Assembly: GCA_905181875.1 (NCBI GenBank)
Contig: CAJIZH010000002.1
Span: 1 to 64,000, forward strand
Length of the DNA stretch: 64,000 bases
Direction: 5' to 3'
Source: Flavobacteriales bacterium UBA6770
GTDB lineage: Bacteria > Bacteroidota > Bacteroidia > Flavobacteriales_G > Salibacteraceae
In this document: positions 47,617 through 56,773 of the stretch, piece after piece
How positions within the stretch are numbered: the first letter of the stretch is position 1
How the letters are laid out: each line of letters starts with the position of its first letter
Made by a program: the position numbers and the translations under genes
The notes under the pieces: generated by a model
The model's input: the letters and a program-made list of their open reading frames with translations, nothing else
The model's database searches: none
Told to the model about the DNA's origin: nothing

Positions 47617-49074
47617 TTAACCACCAACCACAAACTGCTCCAACAGTTTTTTAATCTGGTGTTTAGTTTCGGCAGCTGAACCTTCGTAATTGTTTACTAA
47701 AATACAGAAGGTAAACTTCTTACCCTGAAGTGTTTCGATATACCCTGCATAACTTCTCACACGTTCCATATATCCACTTTTAGCTTTTATTTTTCCTTTT
47801 GCAGGACTGCTAGTAAACATTCGTTTTAATGTACCCGATTCACCTGCAACGGACAGCGACTTATTAAAGGTGGCAGCATTCTCTGAGGTCTTCATGTAAT
47901 CTAATAAACCCACCATTTGGGTTGGTGTTAATGCGTTGAACCTAGAAAGACCGCTGCCGTCCACTAGAAACATTCCTTTGGTATCTATTCCCATTTTACG
48001 AATTCCTTCTTTTACACTTTGCGCACCCAACTCTATGGTTAATTTTTCTCCCCGGTTTTCGTTCAACCAAATGGCCATATGCTCGGCGTAAAGGTTTATG
48101 CTGTGTTTGTTCGTAAGGGTCACTATTTCAGATAAATAAGGGCTTTTATGGGTATGCAAAAGCTGCTTTTGATCATCATTAAAAGTTTTCCCACCAACTG
48201 CTATTCCCTTTTGAGTTAAAACCTCAACAAGCCAGCGCTCAGCAACTAATTCGGGATTTGAAATTGAGCCTTTTATAGAAAACTCTTTGCGACCTTTGGG
48301 GATCGTTCCTTTAATGAAACGCAATGTGCTACCTTCAGCCCCATATATATAAGCATTGTCAACACGGTCATTTGAGCCTGTTACTTGAGAGTCAAATCGT
48401 AAGTGTTTCATTTCAGGTTCGGTGCGTACCACCTTGCAAACCGCACCTACTTCAAAGGGTGAATTAAGTACCATTTTATAGGTGTTGTCATGAAAAGAAA
48501 GCCCACTCGGAACTGCTCCATAGTAATTACCTAGATCTTCCCAAATCCAAGTTCTAGGCGTTGAGTATTTAGGAAATACTGTGGCATCTACCTTAACTGA
48601 ACCTGAAATCGACTTAATGCCTGCCTTTTGAATTTCACTCACCCAAATTTGATTGAGCTTTTCTACTCCTCCAAAACGATCAGAACCCAAAGTAGGATCG
48701 CCACCTCCTTGAATCCAAAGATCGCCCTTAAGCACTCCAGCTTCATCAATCGACCCTGAATACCAAATTTTTGTTTCAAATTGAAAACGAGAGCCTAACT
48801 GTTCAAGTGCAACAGCGGTTGTCAGTAATTTTTGAGTAGAAGCAGGAATTAAAGATGTATTAGCATTGTGCTCCAAAACAACTTCTCCAGTTGCATTTTT
48901 AACTAGAATACCAATCGAGGCAGATGCTAGATTGGACTGGCTAACCCACTGATTAAAATACTGCTGAACAGCAACTTTATTTTCTTGTTTATCAACTTGA
49001 GCACGAGAAGAAAGCCCAAAAATGAGTTGCAAAAGCAAAAATCCACCACTCAAAATTTTGAACCTAAACGCCAT
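47617..49074 (-). CDS. dacB: D-alanyl-D-alanine carboxypeptidase/endopeptidase (PBP4, S13)
   Basis: 485 residues with a signal region (FLLLQLIFGLSSRAQ). Penicillin-binding S13 motifs in order: SxxK (STQK, Ser79-Lys82), SxN (KHSINLYAEHM) and KxG (IKAKSGYMERV). Trims D-Ala and cuts peptide crosslinks in periplasmic peptidoglycan. The characteristic inserted domains lie between the first two motifs. It follows the small secreted gene by 2 bases. Confidence 0.93.
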   Translation of the reverse strand: MAFRFKILSGGFLLLQLIFGLSSRAQVDKQENKVAVQQYFNQWVSQSNLASASIGILVKNATGEVVLEHNANTSLIPASTQKLLTTAVALEQLGSRFQFETKIWYSGSIDEAGVLKGDLWIQGGGDPTLGSDRFGGVEKLNQIWVSEIQKAGIKSISGSVKVDATVFPKYSTPRTWIWEDLGNYYGAVPSGLSFHDNTYKMVLNSPFEVGAVCKVVRTEPEMKHLRFDSQVTGSNDRVDNAYIYGAEGSTLRFIKGTIPKGRKEFSIKGSISNPELVAERWLVEVLTQKGIAVGGKTFNDDQKQLLHTHKSPYLSEIVTLTNKHSINLYAEHMAIWLNENRGEKLTIELGAQSVKEGIRKMGIDTKGMFLVDGSGLSRFNALTPTQMVGLLDYMKTSENAATFNKSLSVAGESGTLKRMFTSSPAKGKIKAKSGYMERVRSYAGYIETLQGKKFTFCILVNNYEGSAAETKHQIKKLLEQFVVGG

Positions 49075-49076
49075 TG

Positions 49077-49466
49077 CTATTTTTGGAAAGGATAAATATT
49101 AAGGTAACAATCCTTCATTTTACCCAACATAAAACACATTTCTCGTTCGTCTGCAATTTTATCGAAGTTATAAACCACTATTTTGTGAGGCCCTACATCT
49201 TGCAAGATTTCCCAAATTACTACTTGACTATTCTTTGAATCGTTTGAGTAGACAATATCATCGGGGTTTAACTTCGTCTTCTTTTCAACGCCATCTTCAT
49301 TAATAAGAACAGAACCAAGAACTAGATTCATTCCAATGAGAACTGGAACAGTAAGTTGCTGCATTTCACCATTTTTAGTAACGTGTCGTGAATAATAATC
49401 GAGTTTTTGACCGAAAATTGGTGCAGCAAAAATAAAGAGTAGAGCAAGGATGAAAAGTCGCTTCAT
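49077..49466 (-). CDS. Small secreted protein of unknown function
   Basis: 129 residues with signal peptide (LFILALLFIFAAPIFGQ) and a strand-rich domain (GMNLVLGSVLINEDGVEKK, SQVVIWEILQDVGPHKIVVYNF, CFMLGKMKDCYLNIYPFQK). No family recognised. Co-transcribed with PBP4, so an envelope role is possible. Confidence 0.6.
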   Translation of the reverse strand: MKRLFILALLFIFAAPIFGQKLDYYSRHVTKNGEMQQLTVPVLIGMNLVLGSVLINEDGVEKKTKLNPDDIVYSNDSKNSQVVIWEILQDVGPHKIVVYNFDKIADEREMCFMLGKMKDCYLNIYPFQK

Positions 49467-49488
49467 AAGTTCAAGTTTATTATTTTTT

Positions 49489-49496
49489 CAAAACTA
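49489..49496 (-). promoter_or_regulatory. -7 box of the PBP4 operon
   Basis: TAGTTTTG on the minus strand, 22 bases before the ATG at 49466. Confidence 0.45.
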
Positions 49497-49653
49497 TAAA
49501 CTAAGCACTCAATTGAGCTTGGGTTTCTCAAGAGTTATTCAGAAAGAACGTTTAATTAAGCAAACTCAAATCCATTAGAATTTTGTCGGAATTCTCGTTA
49601 ATCTCAATAATTATCGGTAGAATGAGGAAATAAAAAGACCTGTAAGTGCAAAA

Positions 49654-49941
49654 CTATAACGACATACAACTCTCTATCCGCATTGCCTTTTCGTAGCGTT
49701 CGATAATAGAGTTAGTATCCAACATCATTTCTTTGACCGAAAAGCTTGCGTATTTTCCATTTTTAGACATCCGCAAGTTTACTTGAGCCTCTTCACCAAA
49801 AACTGCTTGAAGCAAAGCTATAGACCGATTATCACCAGGTACGATGAACTTAAACAAATACACTTTTGGATAATTGCCTTCTTCCTTTAATTGCTCTCTT
49901 AAAGAATCCCAATCTCCTTTTACGTCCTTCTTATTTTCCAT
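49654..49941 (-). CDS. DUF493 (YbeD-like) family protein
   Basis: 95 residues with an ACT-like fold: YPKVYLFKFIVPGDNRSIALL, NLRMSKNGKYASFSVKEMM, SIIERYEKAMRIE. YbeD relatives are small cytoplasmic regulators of unknown mechanism. It faces away from the M1 peptidase gene, sharing a 63-base promoter gap. Confidence 0.82.
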   Translation of the reverse strand: MENKKDVKGDWDSLREQLKEEGNYPKVYLFKFIVPGDNRSIALLQAVFGEEAQVNLRMSKNGKYASFSVKEMMLDTNSIIERYEKAMRIESCMSL

Positions 49942-50004
49942 TGCTGTATTTGAATCTCAATTCTCCAACAAAGGTGTTACTTTCGGCTTCGCAACAAAAA
50001 AACA

Positions 50005-51879
50005 ATGTCTAAAAAACCGTTAAGTCTTATTTTACTATTTATTTCTCTTGTTCAACTCTCATTTGCACAAAATGGATATTGGCAGCAGCGTGCCGAGTAT
50101 AAAATGGAAGTTGCCTTAAATGTGGAAAATCATAAGTTAACTGGCTCACAAGAACTGAAGTATTTCAACAACAGCCCCGACACTTTAAAGAAGGTTTATT
50201 ATCATTTATACTTTAACGCCTTTCAACCAGGAAGTATGATGGATGCTCGATCTAGATCCATTCAGGATCCTGATTCAAGAGTTGGTAGCAGAATAAAAAA
50301 ATTATCTGCTGAAGAAATTGGCTATCAAAAAATCAATGTGCTGAAACAAAACGGTGCAGACGTTAAATGGAGCATTGATCAAACACTATTAACTGTTGAG
50401 TTAAACACGCCGTTACTTCCAGGTAAATCCTCGACATTCAATATCAATTTCGAATCTCAAGTTCCTATTCAAATTAGACGGTCAGGTAGAAATAATTCGG
50501 AAGGCGTTGCTTATAGCATGACACAATGGTATCCTAAAATGGCTGAATACGACAAAGATGGCTGGATGACCGACCCCTATATAGGTAGAGAGTTTCATGG
50601 TGTCTGGAGTGACTTTGATGTCAAAATAACTATTGATTCATCTTTCACAATCGGAGGTTCCGGTTATTTGCAAAACCCAGAAGAAATTGGTCATGGCTAC
50701 ATTGATGTATCAAAGGTTAAACGACCAAATTCTAAAGAATTGACTTGGCATTTTATTGCACCTCAAGTACATGACTTTGCTTGGGCAGCGGATCCAGATT
50801 ATGTGCACGATATTCGTACAACTTCATTTGGCTTGGACTTACATTTTATCTACAAAAACGATTCAAACATAGCTAACAACTGGCAAAAATTGCAAAGCTA
50901 TACTGAGAAGAGTTTCAGTATTGTAAATGAAGTTTTCGGCGAGTATCCATACAAACAATATTCAGTGATACAAGGCGGAGATGGTGGAATGGAATACCCT
51001 ATGGCAACCTTAATTTCTGGCACAGGATCGCTGGGTGGGTTGGTAAGCGTAACTGTTCATGAGTCTATACATAGCTGGTTTTATGGCCTACTGGCAACCA
51101 ATGAAAACAAATACCCGTGGATGGATGAAGGATTCACACAATTTGCTCAATATATCGTCTTAGATTCTTTGTTTCATAGACGGTTAACAAACCCTGCTGC
51201 TGCTGCCTTGAAGAATTATCGGAGAATTGCAGTAGACAAGGATTACGAACCAATGACCACACACGCAGATTACTTTCATTCTAACCGAGTTTATGGAATC
51301 AACTCTTACTACAAAGGCGCGACCTTCCTTTCCCAACTTTCATACATAGTTGGAGACGCTGTTTTTTTTCCTGCAATGCGGAAATACTATTACACTTGGA
51401 GATACAAGCACCCCACTCCTGGTGACTTCAAACGCATTATGGAAAAGGCCGCCGACATGGATTTGGATTGGTATTTCACCCATTGGATTGGCGGTACAAA
51501 AACAATAGACTATGCCATTTCCGAAGTCAATGAAAGCAAAAAAAACACGAAAGTAATCATCGAACGAATTGGGCAAATGCCAATGCCGGTTGAATTGCTA
51601 GTAACCTTAACTGATGGCTCGCAGCAGCAATTCTATATTCCTTTATTTAACTTAAGAGGAGAGAAAAACTTTGCTGAAAATTCTAACACAACTATTTGCA
51701 GCACTTGGCCTTGGACACACCCCAACTATCGCCTAACTATTCCTATAAAAAAAGGCGACATCAAATCAATGACACTTGACCCTCAGGAACGAGTAGCAGA
51801 TTTGGATTTAACGAATAATGTTTATCCAATGAATGAAGGTGTAAATGAGAAAATCTATTACGAGGGAAAGACTAAGTAA
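50005..51879 (+). CDS. M1-family zinc aminopeptidase
   Basis: 624 residues; signal peptide (LSLILLFISLVQLSFAQ). Gluzincin motif HESIH (His352, Glu353, His356) with the third ligand Glu375 in PWMDEGF, and the M1 exopeptidase motif variant GGMEYPMATL upstream. N-terminal strand domain at residues 20-230. Cuts N-terminal residues from peptides in the periplasm or outside the cell. Monocistronic; complete. Confidence 0.92.
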   Translation: MSKKPLSLILLFISLVQLSFAQNGYWQQRAEYKMEVALNVENHKLTGSQELKYFNNSPDTLKKVYYHLYFNAFQPGSMMDARSRSIQDPDSRVGSRIKKLSAEEIGYQKINVLKQNGADVKWSIDQTLLTVELNTPLLPGKSSTFNINFESQVPIQIRRSGRNNSEGVAYSMTQWYPKMAEYDKDGWMTDPYIGREFHGVWSDFDVKITIDSSFTIGGSGYLQNPEEIGHGYIDVSKVKRPNSKELTWHFIAPQVHDFAWAADPDYVHDIRTTSFGLDLHFIYKNDSNIANNWQKLQSYTEKSFSIVNEVFGEYPYKQYSVIQGGDGGMEYPMATLISGTGSLGGLVSVTVHESIHSWFYGLLATNENKYPWMDEGFTQFAQYIVLDSLFHRRLTNPAAAALKNYRRIAVDKDYEPMTTHADYFHSNRVYGINSYYKGATFLSQLSYIVGDAVFFPAMRKYYYTWRYKHPTPGDFKRIMEKAADMDLDWYFTHWIGGTKTIDYAISEVNESKKNTKVIIERIGQMPMPVELLVTLTDGSQQQFYIPLFNLRGEKNFAENSNTTICSTWPWTHPNYRLTIPIKKGDIKSMTLDPQERVADLDLTNNVYPMNEGVNEKIYYEGKTK

Positions 51880-51886
51880 GCTCAGA

Positions 51887-52555
51887 TTATTCTGCTTGTA
51901 AGGTTTTTACATCAGCGATTAATTTGTTCACTGAACCTTTATTGAGGCCATTGTAAATTCCGCGAATTCTTCGTTTCTTATCCAATAATACAAAGTTTTC
52001 TGTGTGCAGAAAATCATCTGGTTTTTTTGTAAGTCCTAAATCTTCTTCAACAAAATAGGCATTTCTTCCTAGTCCATAAATCAATGACCTATCCCCTGTC
52101 AGTAAATGCCATTTCCCATCTTGAATTTGATGTTCGTTCGCATATTCTCGCAAAGCACTAACCGAATCAATTCGAGGAGTAACAGAATGAGACAGAATTA
52201 TCACTTGTTCATCATTCTTAAAGGCAGACTGCACGAAATGCATATTCTCGGTCATTTTCGGACAAATACCAGGGCAAGTAGCAAAGAAAAAATCAGCAAT
52301 AACAATTTTACCCGTAATAGTCTCTTCTGTAATGGATATCCCATTCTGGTTGCTCAATTCGAAGGCAGGAATTGAATGAAACGAGGATAAGCTATCACTT
52401 TCCAAATTAAACCAATGAGGAGTAAACGAAGCCTCATTATAAAAAGGCAAAGTAGCTACACGACTCGATTTTTCAGAATTATCCGTACAACCAAAGCTCA
52501 GCAAAAGCAATAGTCCAGCAAGTATATTTATTGATGATTTATTTAATCTTTTCAT
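51887..52555 (-). CDS. SCO1/SenC-family copper chaperone lipoprotein
   Basis: 222 residues; leader LLLLLSFGC. Thioredoxin-like fold with the copper-binding pair in FFATCPGICPKM and the distal His in LHTENFVLLDKK. SCO proteins deliver copper to the CuA site of cytochrome oxidase or act as thiol reductases. Last gene of the YHYH-YwqK-SCO unit, overlapping YwqK by 17 bases. Confidence 0.92.
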   Translation of the reverse strand: MKRLNKSSINILAGLLLLLSFGCTDNSEKSSRVATLPFYNEASFTPHWFNLESDSLSSFHSIPAFELSNQNGISITEETITGKIVIADFFFATCPGICPKMTENMHFVQSAFKNDEQVIILSHSVTPRIDSVSALREYANEHQIQDGKWHLLTGDRSLIYGLGRNAYFVEEDLGLTKKPDDFLHTENFVLLDKKRRIRGIYNGLNKGSVNKLIADVKTLQAE

Positions 52556-53129
52556 CTTCTAAGTCGTAACATAGGTTTGATCTTTTCAAACCAAATACTC
52601 TCCCATTTTTAGCTTCGTAATTGGCGTAAATTTTTCCGTTTTCTCGAAACGCCTTCTGCATTCCGCTTTCTTTTCCAGCCGAGTAGTTTTGAATTTTAAA
52701 AACACTGCCGCTCTTAAACCATTTCTTTTGCTCGCCTTCTAATAATCCTTCTTTAAAATTTGACTGGGAACGAATGGCGCCATTGTTCCACCATGATTTT
52801 GAAAACCCATCTAGTTTCCCATTCTTGTAATCTGCGACATAGCTTTTCTCTCCATTTGAAAACCATTTAGTTCGCAATCCTTGCCTTTTTCCAAAAATAT
52901 ATTTGTTGCTTTCAGCCTTTTTACCGTCTTTAAAATAGCTTACCCCTGCACCAGAAAATGGCTTTCCATTATAATGCACCAAACCTAATTCTTGGTCTAG
53001 AATTAATGAATCTGCATCGACATTCACAATGCCCTCGTTGCTGAAATTTATGCACCCAACAAGCAAAAAAAAGCATAAGCCAATTAGCGTAAAACAACTA
53101 ACCAACTTATGTTTCGCAATGAAAGTCAA
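52539..53129 (-). CDS. YwqK-like / MORN-repeat lipoprotein
   Basis: 196 residues; leader ending LLVGC. Six or so short repeats of the toxin-antitoxin YwqK/MORN type: LVHYNGKPFSGAGVSYFKDG, GKRQGLRTKWFSNGEKSYVADYKNG, GFSKSWWNNGAIRSQSNFKEG, GEQKKWFKSGSVF. Despite the YwqK name, no toxin is present and the lipoprotein leader points to the envelope. TTG start. Confidence 0.8.
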   Translation of the reverse strand: MTFIAKHKLVSCFTLIGLCFFLLVGCINFSNEGIVNVDADSLILDQELGLVHYNGKPFSGAGVSYFKDGKKAESNKYIFGKRQGLRTKWFSNGEKSYVADYKNGKLDGFSKSWWNNGAIRSQSNFKEGLLEGEQKKWFKSGSVFKIQNYSAGKESGMQKAFRENGKIYANYEAKNGRVFGLKRSNLCYDLEDEKIK

Positions 53130-53136
53130 TATTGTT

Positions 53137-53925
53137 TTAATTGATTGAATTTGGTGTTCCTTGATAATCTTCAGAAAATAAAATGTAATACTTATTCAAG
53201 TACAATTCATTCTTTGCATGATAATGATATTCAGCATCAGTTGCATGTTGTGTTTTGGAAGTATGCCCGCCAGAAGAGTCCAAATCCTTGGGATAATCTC
53301 CTGTAGAATTGCACTTTCGTCCATATAAGAAAAACCCATCAGCTATAATTCCAATAAGCGCATCGTCGTCATTTGACCACGCTTTTGGCTCAAGATGATA
53401 ATGGTAACTCTGAGGTCCAGTATGTGCTCCAGAAACATCTAATGAAGGCGCAGCATCGTCTAAAGGAACGTTTGGCCCTTCTTGGTCATTGTAAATCATT
53501 GATCCACTAACTGCAAAACCTATAGACCCTAATCCTGTTGAACTTGTACTTGAAGCTTTAGCCGGCGATTTTGGAACTCTAAGTGTGTATGAACCATTAA
53601 AGTCGTCAATATTTCCAGGCGCCATTTGTGCCGTGCTTGTAACTGTTGGAGCAACATACAAAGCATGAGAAGTTGACCAATATGGTGAAGTGTGATTTGG
53701 TAAACCATTAGTTTCCAACACTATTTCATCACCATCTGCGTAAATTGCAAAGTTGTTATCATCGAATTCAGAAAAAGCATTGTGTAGCCCAGTTCTATTA
53801 TCTGTTCCGCTTGTTGTTGCAGGAGTTGTTGGAGGTTCAGCAACTTCATCTTCATCTTTTTTACAAGCATAAATGGTCAATGCGGAGATTGTCAATAGCA
53901 AGGTTATTTTGAATGTACTTATCAT
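53137..53925 (-). CDS. YHYH-domain lipoprotein
   Basis: About 262 residues from the ATG at 53925, giving a lipoprotein leader (LLLTISALTIYAC); a TTG 21 bases upstream is a weaker start. The YHYH signature is SYHYHLEPKAWSND, with IGIIADGFFLYGRKC and DAEYHYHAKNELY. His clusters suggest metal binding. Paired here with a copper chaperone (SCO), which makes a copper-handling role plausible; inference. Confidence 0.85.
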   Translation of the reverse strand: MISTFKITLLLTISALTIYACKKDEDEVAEPPTTPATTSGTDNRTGLHNAFSEFDDNNFAIYADGDEIVLETNGLPNHTSPYWSTSHALYVAPTVTSTAQMAPGNIDDFNGSYTLRVPKSPAKASSTSSTGLGSIGFAVSGSMIYNDQEGPNVPLDDAAPSLDVSGAHTGPQSYHYHLEPKAWSNDDDALIGIIADGFFLYGRKCNSTGDYPKDLDSSGGHTSKTQHATDAEYHYHAKNELYLNKYYILFSEDYQGTPNSIN

Positions 53926-54129
53926 AAACTTCAAATTAGGGTTCAAATAATAGACGCTATAAACAATGATATCCTGCTAATAAATTAATCACCTTTTTCT
54001 AACTGGTAAATTACATCATCTACCCACTCGCCTCTCAATTTTAGGATTTTTCGGAATAACTAATTTGTTGCATTCCTATATTTTGGAGCATTTTGATGGA
54101 AGTACTATTTTTTGGATTAACTGAACCAT

Positions 54130-54354
54130 TCAATTTTGCTTTCCAAGTTCACTGATTAGAAATTCTTTTATTGTCTTTAATAACTCTGATGCAAAACCCT
54201 TTCCTTGGAAGGACTCTGAAATTGTGAAACCTAGCTCAACTGTATAGTTTTGGACTTGGATAAAATGCTGACCTACATCACCTATTATTTGATGTTCAAT
54301 AAGTAAGACACTAGAGTTCAGAATAACAATAAAAAAATTAGGATAGAAACTTAA
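54130..54354 (-). pseudogene. GNAT acetyltransferase fragment
   Basis: An open frame without a start, reading SFYPNFFIVILNSSVLLIEH, then QIIGDVGQHF, VELGFTISESFQGKGFASEL and LLKTIKEFLISELGKQN, stop. IGDxGxHF and the acetyl-CoA loop with QGKGfA are the core GNAT motifs. The N-terminal half and the last strand are missing. A degraded copy next to the DUF6728-like gene. Confidence 0.6.
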
Positions 54355-54502
54355 TCAACATAATAACAAGGCAAACAAGAAACACCGAAATGGTAATTCT
54401 GTTCATGCCGTGCATGAGTGATAAGTTAATATCTCTTGCTCCTTTTCTTTTTCTAAAGAGCGATGTAATATCTAGGTAATATAGTAGTCGCTTCCAAAAC
54501 AT
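54338..54502 (-). CDS. DUF6728-like small membrane protein
   Basis: 54 residues: MFWKRLLYYLDITSLFRKRK, then GARDINLSLMHGMNRITISV and FLVCLVIMLIKFLS. The MHGxNRIsi motif followed by one membrane helix, and the aromatic/basic N-terminus, fit the small Bacteroidota family DUF6728. A -7 box (TAAATTTG) ends 5 bases before the ATG, supporting expression. Function unknown. Its 3' end overlaps the GNAT fragment by 17 bases. Confidence 0.65.
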   Translation of the reverse strand: MFWKRLLYYLDITSLFRKRKGARDINLSLMHGMNRITISVFLVCLVIMLIKFLS

Positions 54503-54507
54503 AAGCA

Positions 54508-54515
54508 CAAATTTA
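54508..54515 (-). promoter_or_regulatory. -7 box of the DUF6728-like gene
   Basis: TAAATTTG on the minus strand, 5 bases before the ATG at 54502; near-leaderless. Confidence 0.45.
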
Positions 54516-54727
54516 AATAACTATTCCGAACTAATTCAATAAAGTACGTCATTACAGCTTGACAAGAAATCCCTTACAAATTCAAAATAGATTCCATATC
54601 GCACTGAGAAATCACGATTGATTGTTTCAAATAGCTCGATTCTTGTGACTTTTATAAATTTTCAAATAATACAATCTGTAGGTTAAATTACGTCTTAATC
54701 TAGCAGCTCTATGCTACTCATTTCCAC

Positions 54728-54735
54728 TAATTTTG
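54728..54735 (+). promoter_or_regulatory. -7 box of uvrB
   Basis: TAATTTTG ends 4 bases before the uvrB ATG, implying a leaderless transcript. Confidence 0.5.
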
Positions 54736-54739
54736 CAGA

Positions 54740-56761
54740 ATGGATTTTGAACTCATATCTCCTTTTGAACCTACTGGAGATCAGCCACAAGCGATAATAT
54801 CGTTGGTTAAAGGAATTGAGCAAGGCGAGCAGTTTCAAACACTTCTTGGAGTTACAGGGTCGGGAAAAACCTTTACCGTGGCCAACATGGTTAAAGAATT
54901 GAATCGACCTACCTTGGTATTAAGTCACAACAAAACCCTTGCTGCTCAGCTTTATGGAGAGTTCAAACAGTTCTTTCCAAATAATGCGGTTGAGTATTTT
55001 GTGAGTTACTACGACTACTATCAACCCGAGGCATATTTACCGACTACCGATACGTTTATTGAAAAAGACATGAGTATAAACGAAGAAATCGAAAAGCTTC
55101 GTTTGAGTGCTACTTCATCGCTTTTGAGCGGCCGAAGAGACGTTTTAGTAGTCGCTTCTGTTTCTTGTATTTATGGAATTGGAAATCCAGTCGAATTCAA
55201 CAAGAATCTAATCACAATTGAAGTTGGAACTGTTGTTTCTAGGAATAAATTATTAGGCCAGTTCGTTGACTGCCTTTACTCAAGAACCACTGAAGAATTT
55301 AAACGTGGCAACTTCCGCGTAACTGGCGATACCGTTGATATTTTTCCAGCATATTCGGATTTTGCAGTCCGTATACTTTTTTGGGGAGATGAAATAGAAT
55401 CGCTCGAAACCTTTAACCCTGAGCATGGAACAACCATAACCGCCTTAGAAAGCATCAATATTTATCCGGCCAATATATTTATTACTTCTAAAGATACCTT
55501 GCAAAATAGCATGAAGCAAATTCAGCACGATTTGCTAGAGCACATTGACTATTTTAAAGAGCAAGGAAAACATTTAGAAGCAAAACGGATTGACGATAGA
55601 GTAAATTACGATCTTGAAATGATGCGTGAATTAGGCTATTGTTCTGGTATTGAGAACTACTCTCGTTATCTTGATCAGCGTGCTCCAGGAACACGACCGT
55701 TCTGTTTATTAGATTATTTTCCTGATGATTACTTGATGGTAATCGATGAAAGTCATCAGACCATTCCACAGGTTAAAGCAATGTATGGAGGTGACAGAAG
55801 CCGAAAAGTCAATTTAGTTGACTACGGATTCCGATTGCCTGCTGCAATGGATAATAGGCCCTTAAAATTCGAAGAATTTGAATCTATGATGACTCAAACA
55901 GTCTTTGTAAGCGCTACCCCTGCCGATTTTGAATTGGAACGCAGCGGTGGTGTTATCGTAGAACAAGTCATTCGCCCTACAGGCCTTTTAGACCCCGTTA
56001 TTGAAGTAAGACCTTGTACCAATCAGGTAGATGACTTGTTGGAACAAGTGCAACTTCGAATTGAAAAAGACGAACGTGTATTAGTAACTACGTTGACCAA
56101 ACGGATGGCCGAGGAGCTTACCAAGTACATGAGTAAATTGGATATAAAATGTCGCTACATTCATAGCGATGTCGATACCATTGAACGAGTTGAAATCCTC
56201 AGGGATTTGCGTTTAGGGGTGTTTGATGTTTTGGTAGGCATCAACTTACTTCGTGAAGGACTCGATTTACCAGAAGTCTCGTTGGTTGCCGTCCTTGACG
56301 CAGATAAAGAGGGTTTCTTAAGGTCAGCACGAGCTCTGACACAAACAGCAGGACGTGCGGCAAGAAACATAGACGGACGAGTAATTTTTTATGCAGATAA
56401 AATAACAGAATCCATGCGTAAAACTATGGATCAAACCGACCGACAGCGCACTATGCAAATGCAATACAACGAATTTCATGGCTTGAGTCCAAAAGCGCTG
56501 GTAAAATCTAAAGAGCAAATCATTGAACAGTCGGCTATAGCCGGAGTAGGAAGAAAGTTAAGCAAAGCGTATATTGAACCCGAAATGAGTTCCCTAGCGG
56601 CTGATCCAGTTGTAAAATACATGTCGAATACCGAGATTGAAAAACAAATACAAGACCGAAGAAAGCTCATGGAAAAGGCTGCTAAGGAATTAGATTTTAT
56701 TGAAGCAGCTCGATATAGAGATGAAATTGAAGAGTATAAAAAGCTATTAAGAAAACAATAA
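54740..56761 (+). CDS. uvrB: Excinuclease ABC subunit B
   Basis: 673 residues, normal length. Nucleotide excision repair: UvrB verifies lesions and recruits UvrC. Walker A GVTGSGKT (residues 37-44), beta-hairpin YYDYYQPEAYLPTTDTFIEKD-like segment at about 91-111, Walker B region LMVIDESHQTIPQ, helicase motifs V-VI (GINLLREGLDLPEVSLV, QTAGRAARN), and the C-terminal UVR coiled-coil motif (LMEKAAKELDFIEAARYRDE). The pseudouridine synthase gene follows after 12 bases. Confidence 0.98.
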   Translation: MDFELISPFEPTGDQPQAIISLVKGIEQGEQFQTLLGVTGSGKTFTVANMVKELNRPTLVLSHNKTLAAQLYGEFKQFFPNNAVEYFVSYYDYYQPEAYLPTTDTFIEKDMSINEEIEKLRLSATSSLLSGRRDVLVVASVSCIYGIGNPVEFNKNLITIEVGTVVSRNKLLGQFVDCLYSRTTEEFKRGNFRVTGDTVDIFPAYSDFAVRILFWGDEIESLETFNPEHGTTITALESINIYPANIFITSKDTLQNSMKQIQHDLLEHIDYFKEQGKHLEAKRIDDRVNYDLEMMRELGYCSGIENYSRYLDQRAPGTRPFCLLDYFPDDYLMVIDESHQTIPQVKAMYGGDRSRKVNLVDYGFRLPAAMDNRPLKFEEFESMMTQTVFVSATPADFELERSGGVIVEQVIRPTGLLDPVIEVRPCTNQVDDLLEQVQLRIEKDERVLVTTLTKRMAEELTKYMSKLDIKCRYIHSDVDTIERVEILRDLRLGVFDVLVGINLLREGLDLPEVSLVAVLDADKEGFLRSARALTQTAGRAARNIDGRVIFYADKITESMRKTMDQTDRQRTMQMQYNEFHGLSPKALVKSKEQIIEQSAIAGVGRKLSKAYIEPEMSSLAADPVVKYMSNTEIEKQIQDRRKLMEKAAKELDFIEAARYRDEIEEYKKLLRKQ

Positions 56762-56773
56762 AAATGCCCCGAA

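Noticed and set aside
53129..53129. YwqK protein as part of a toxin-antitoxin pair
   Set aside because: No toxin gene is adjacent, and the protein has a lipoprotein leader and lies in a SCO/YHYH operon.
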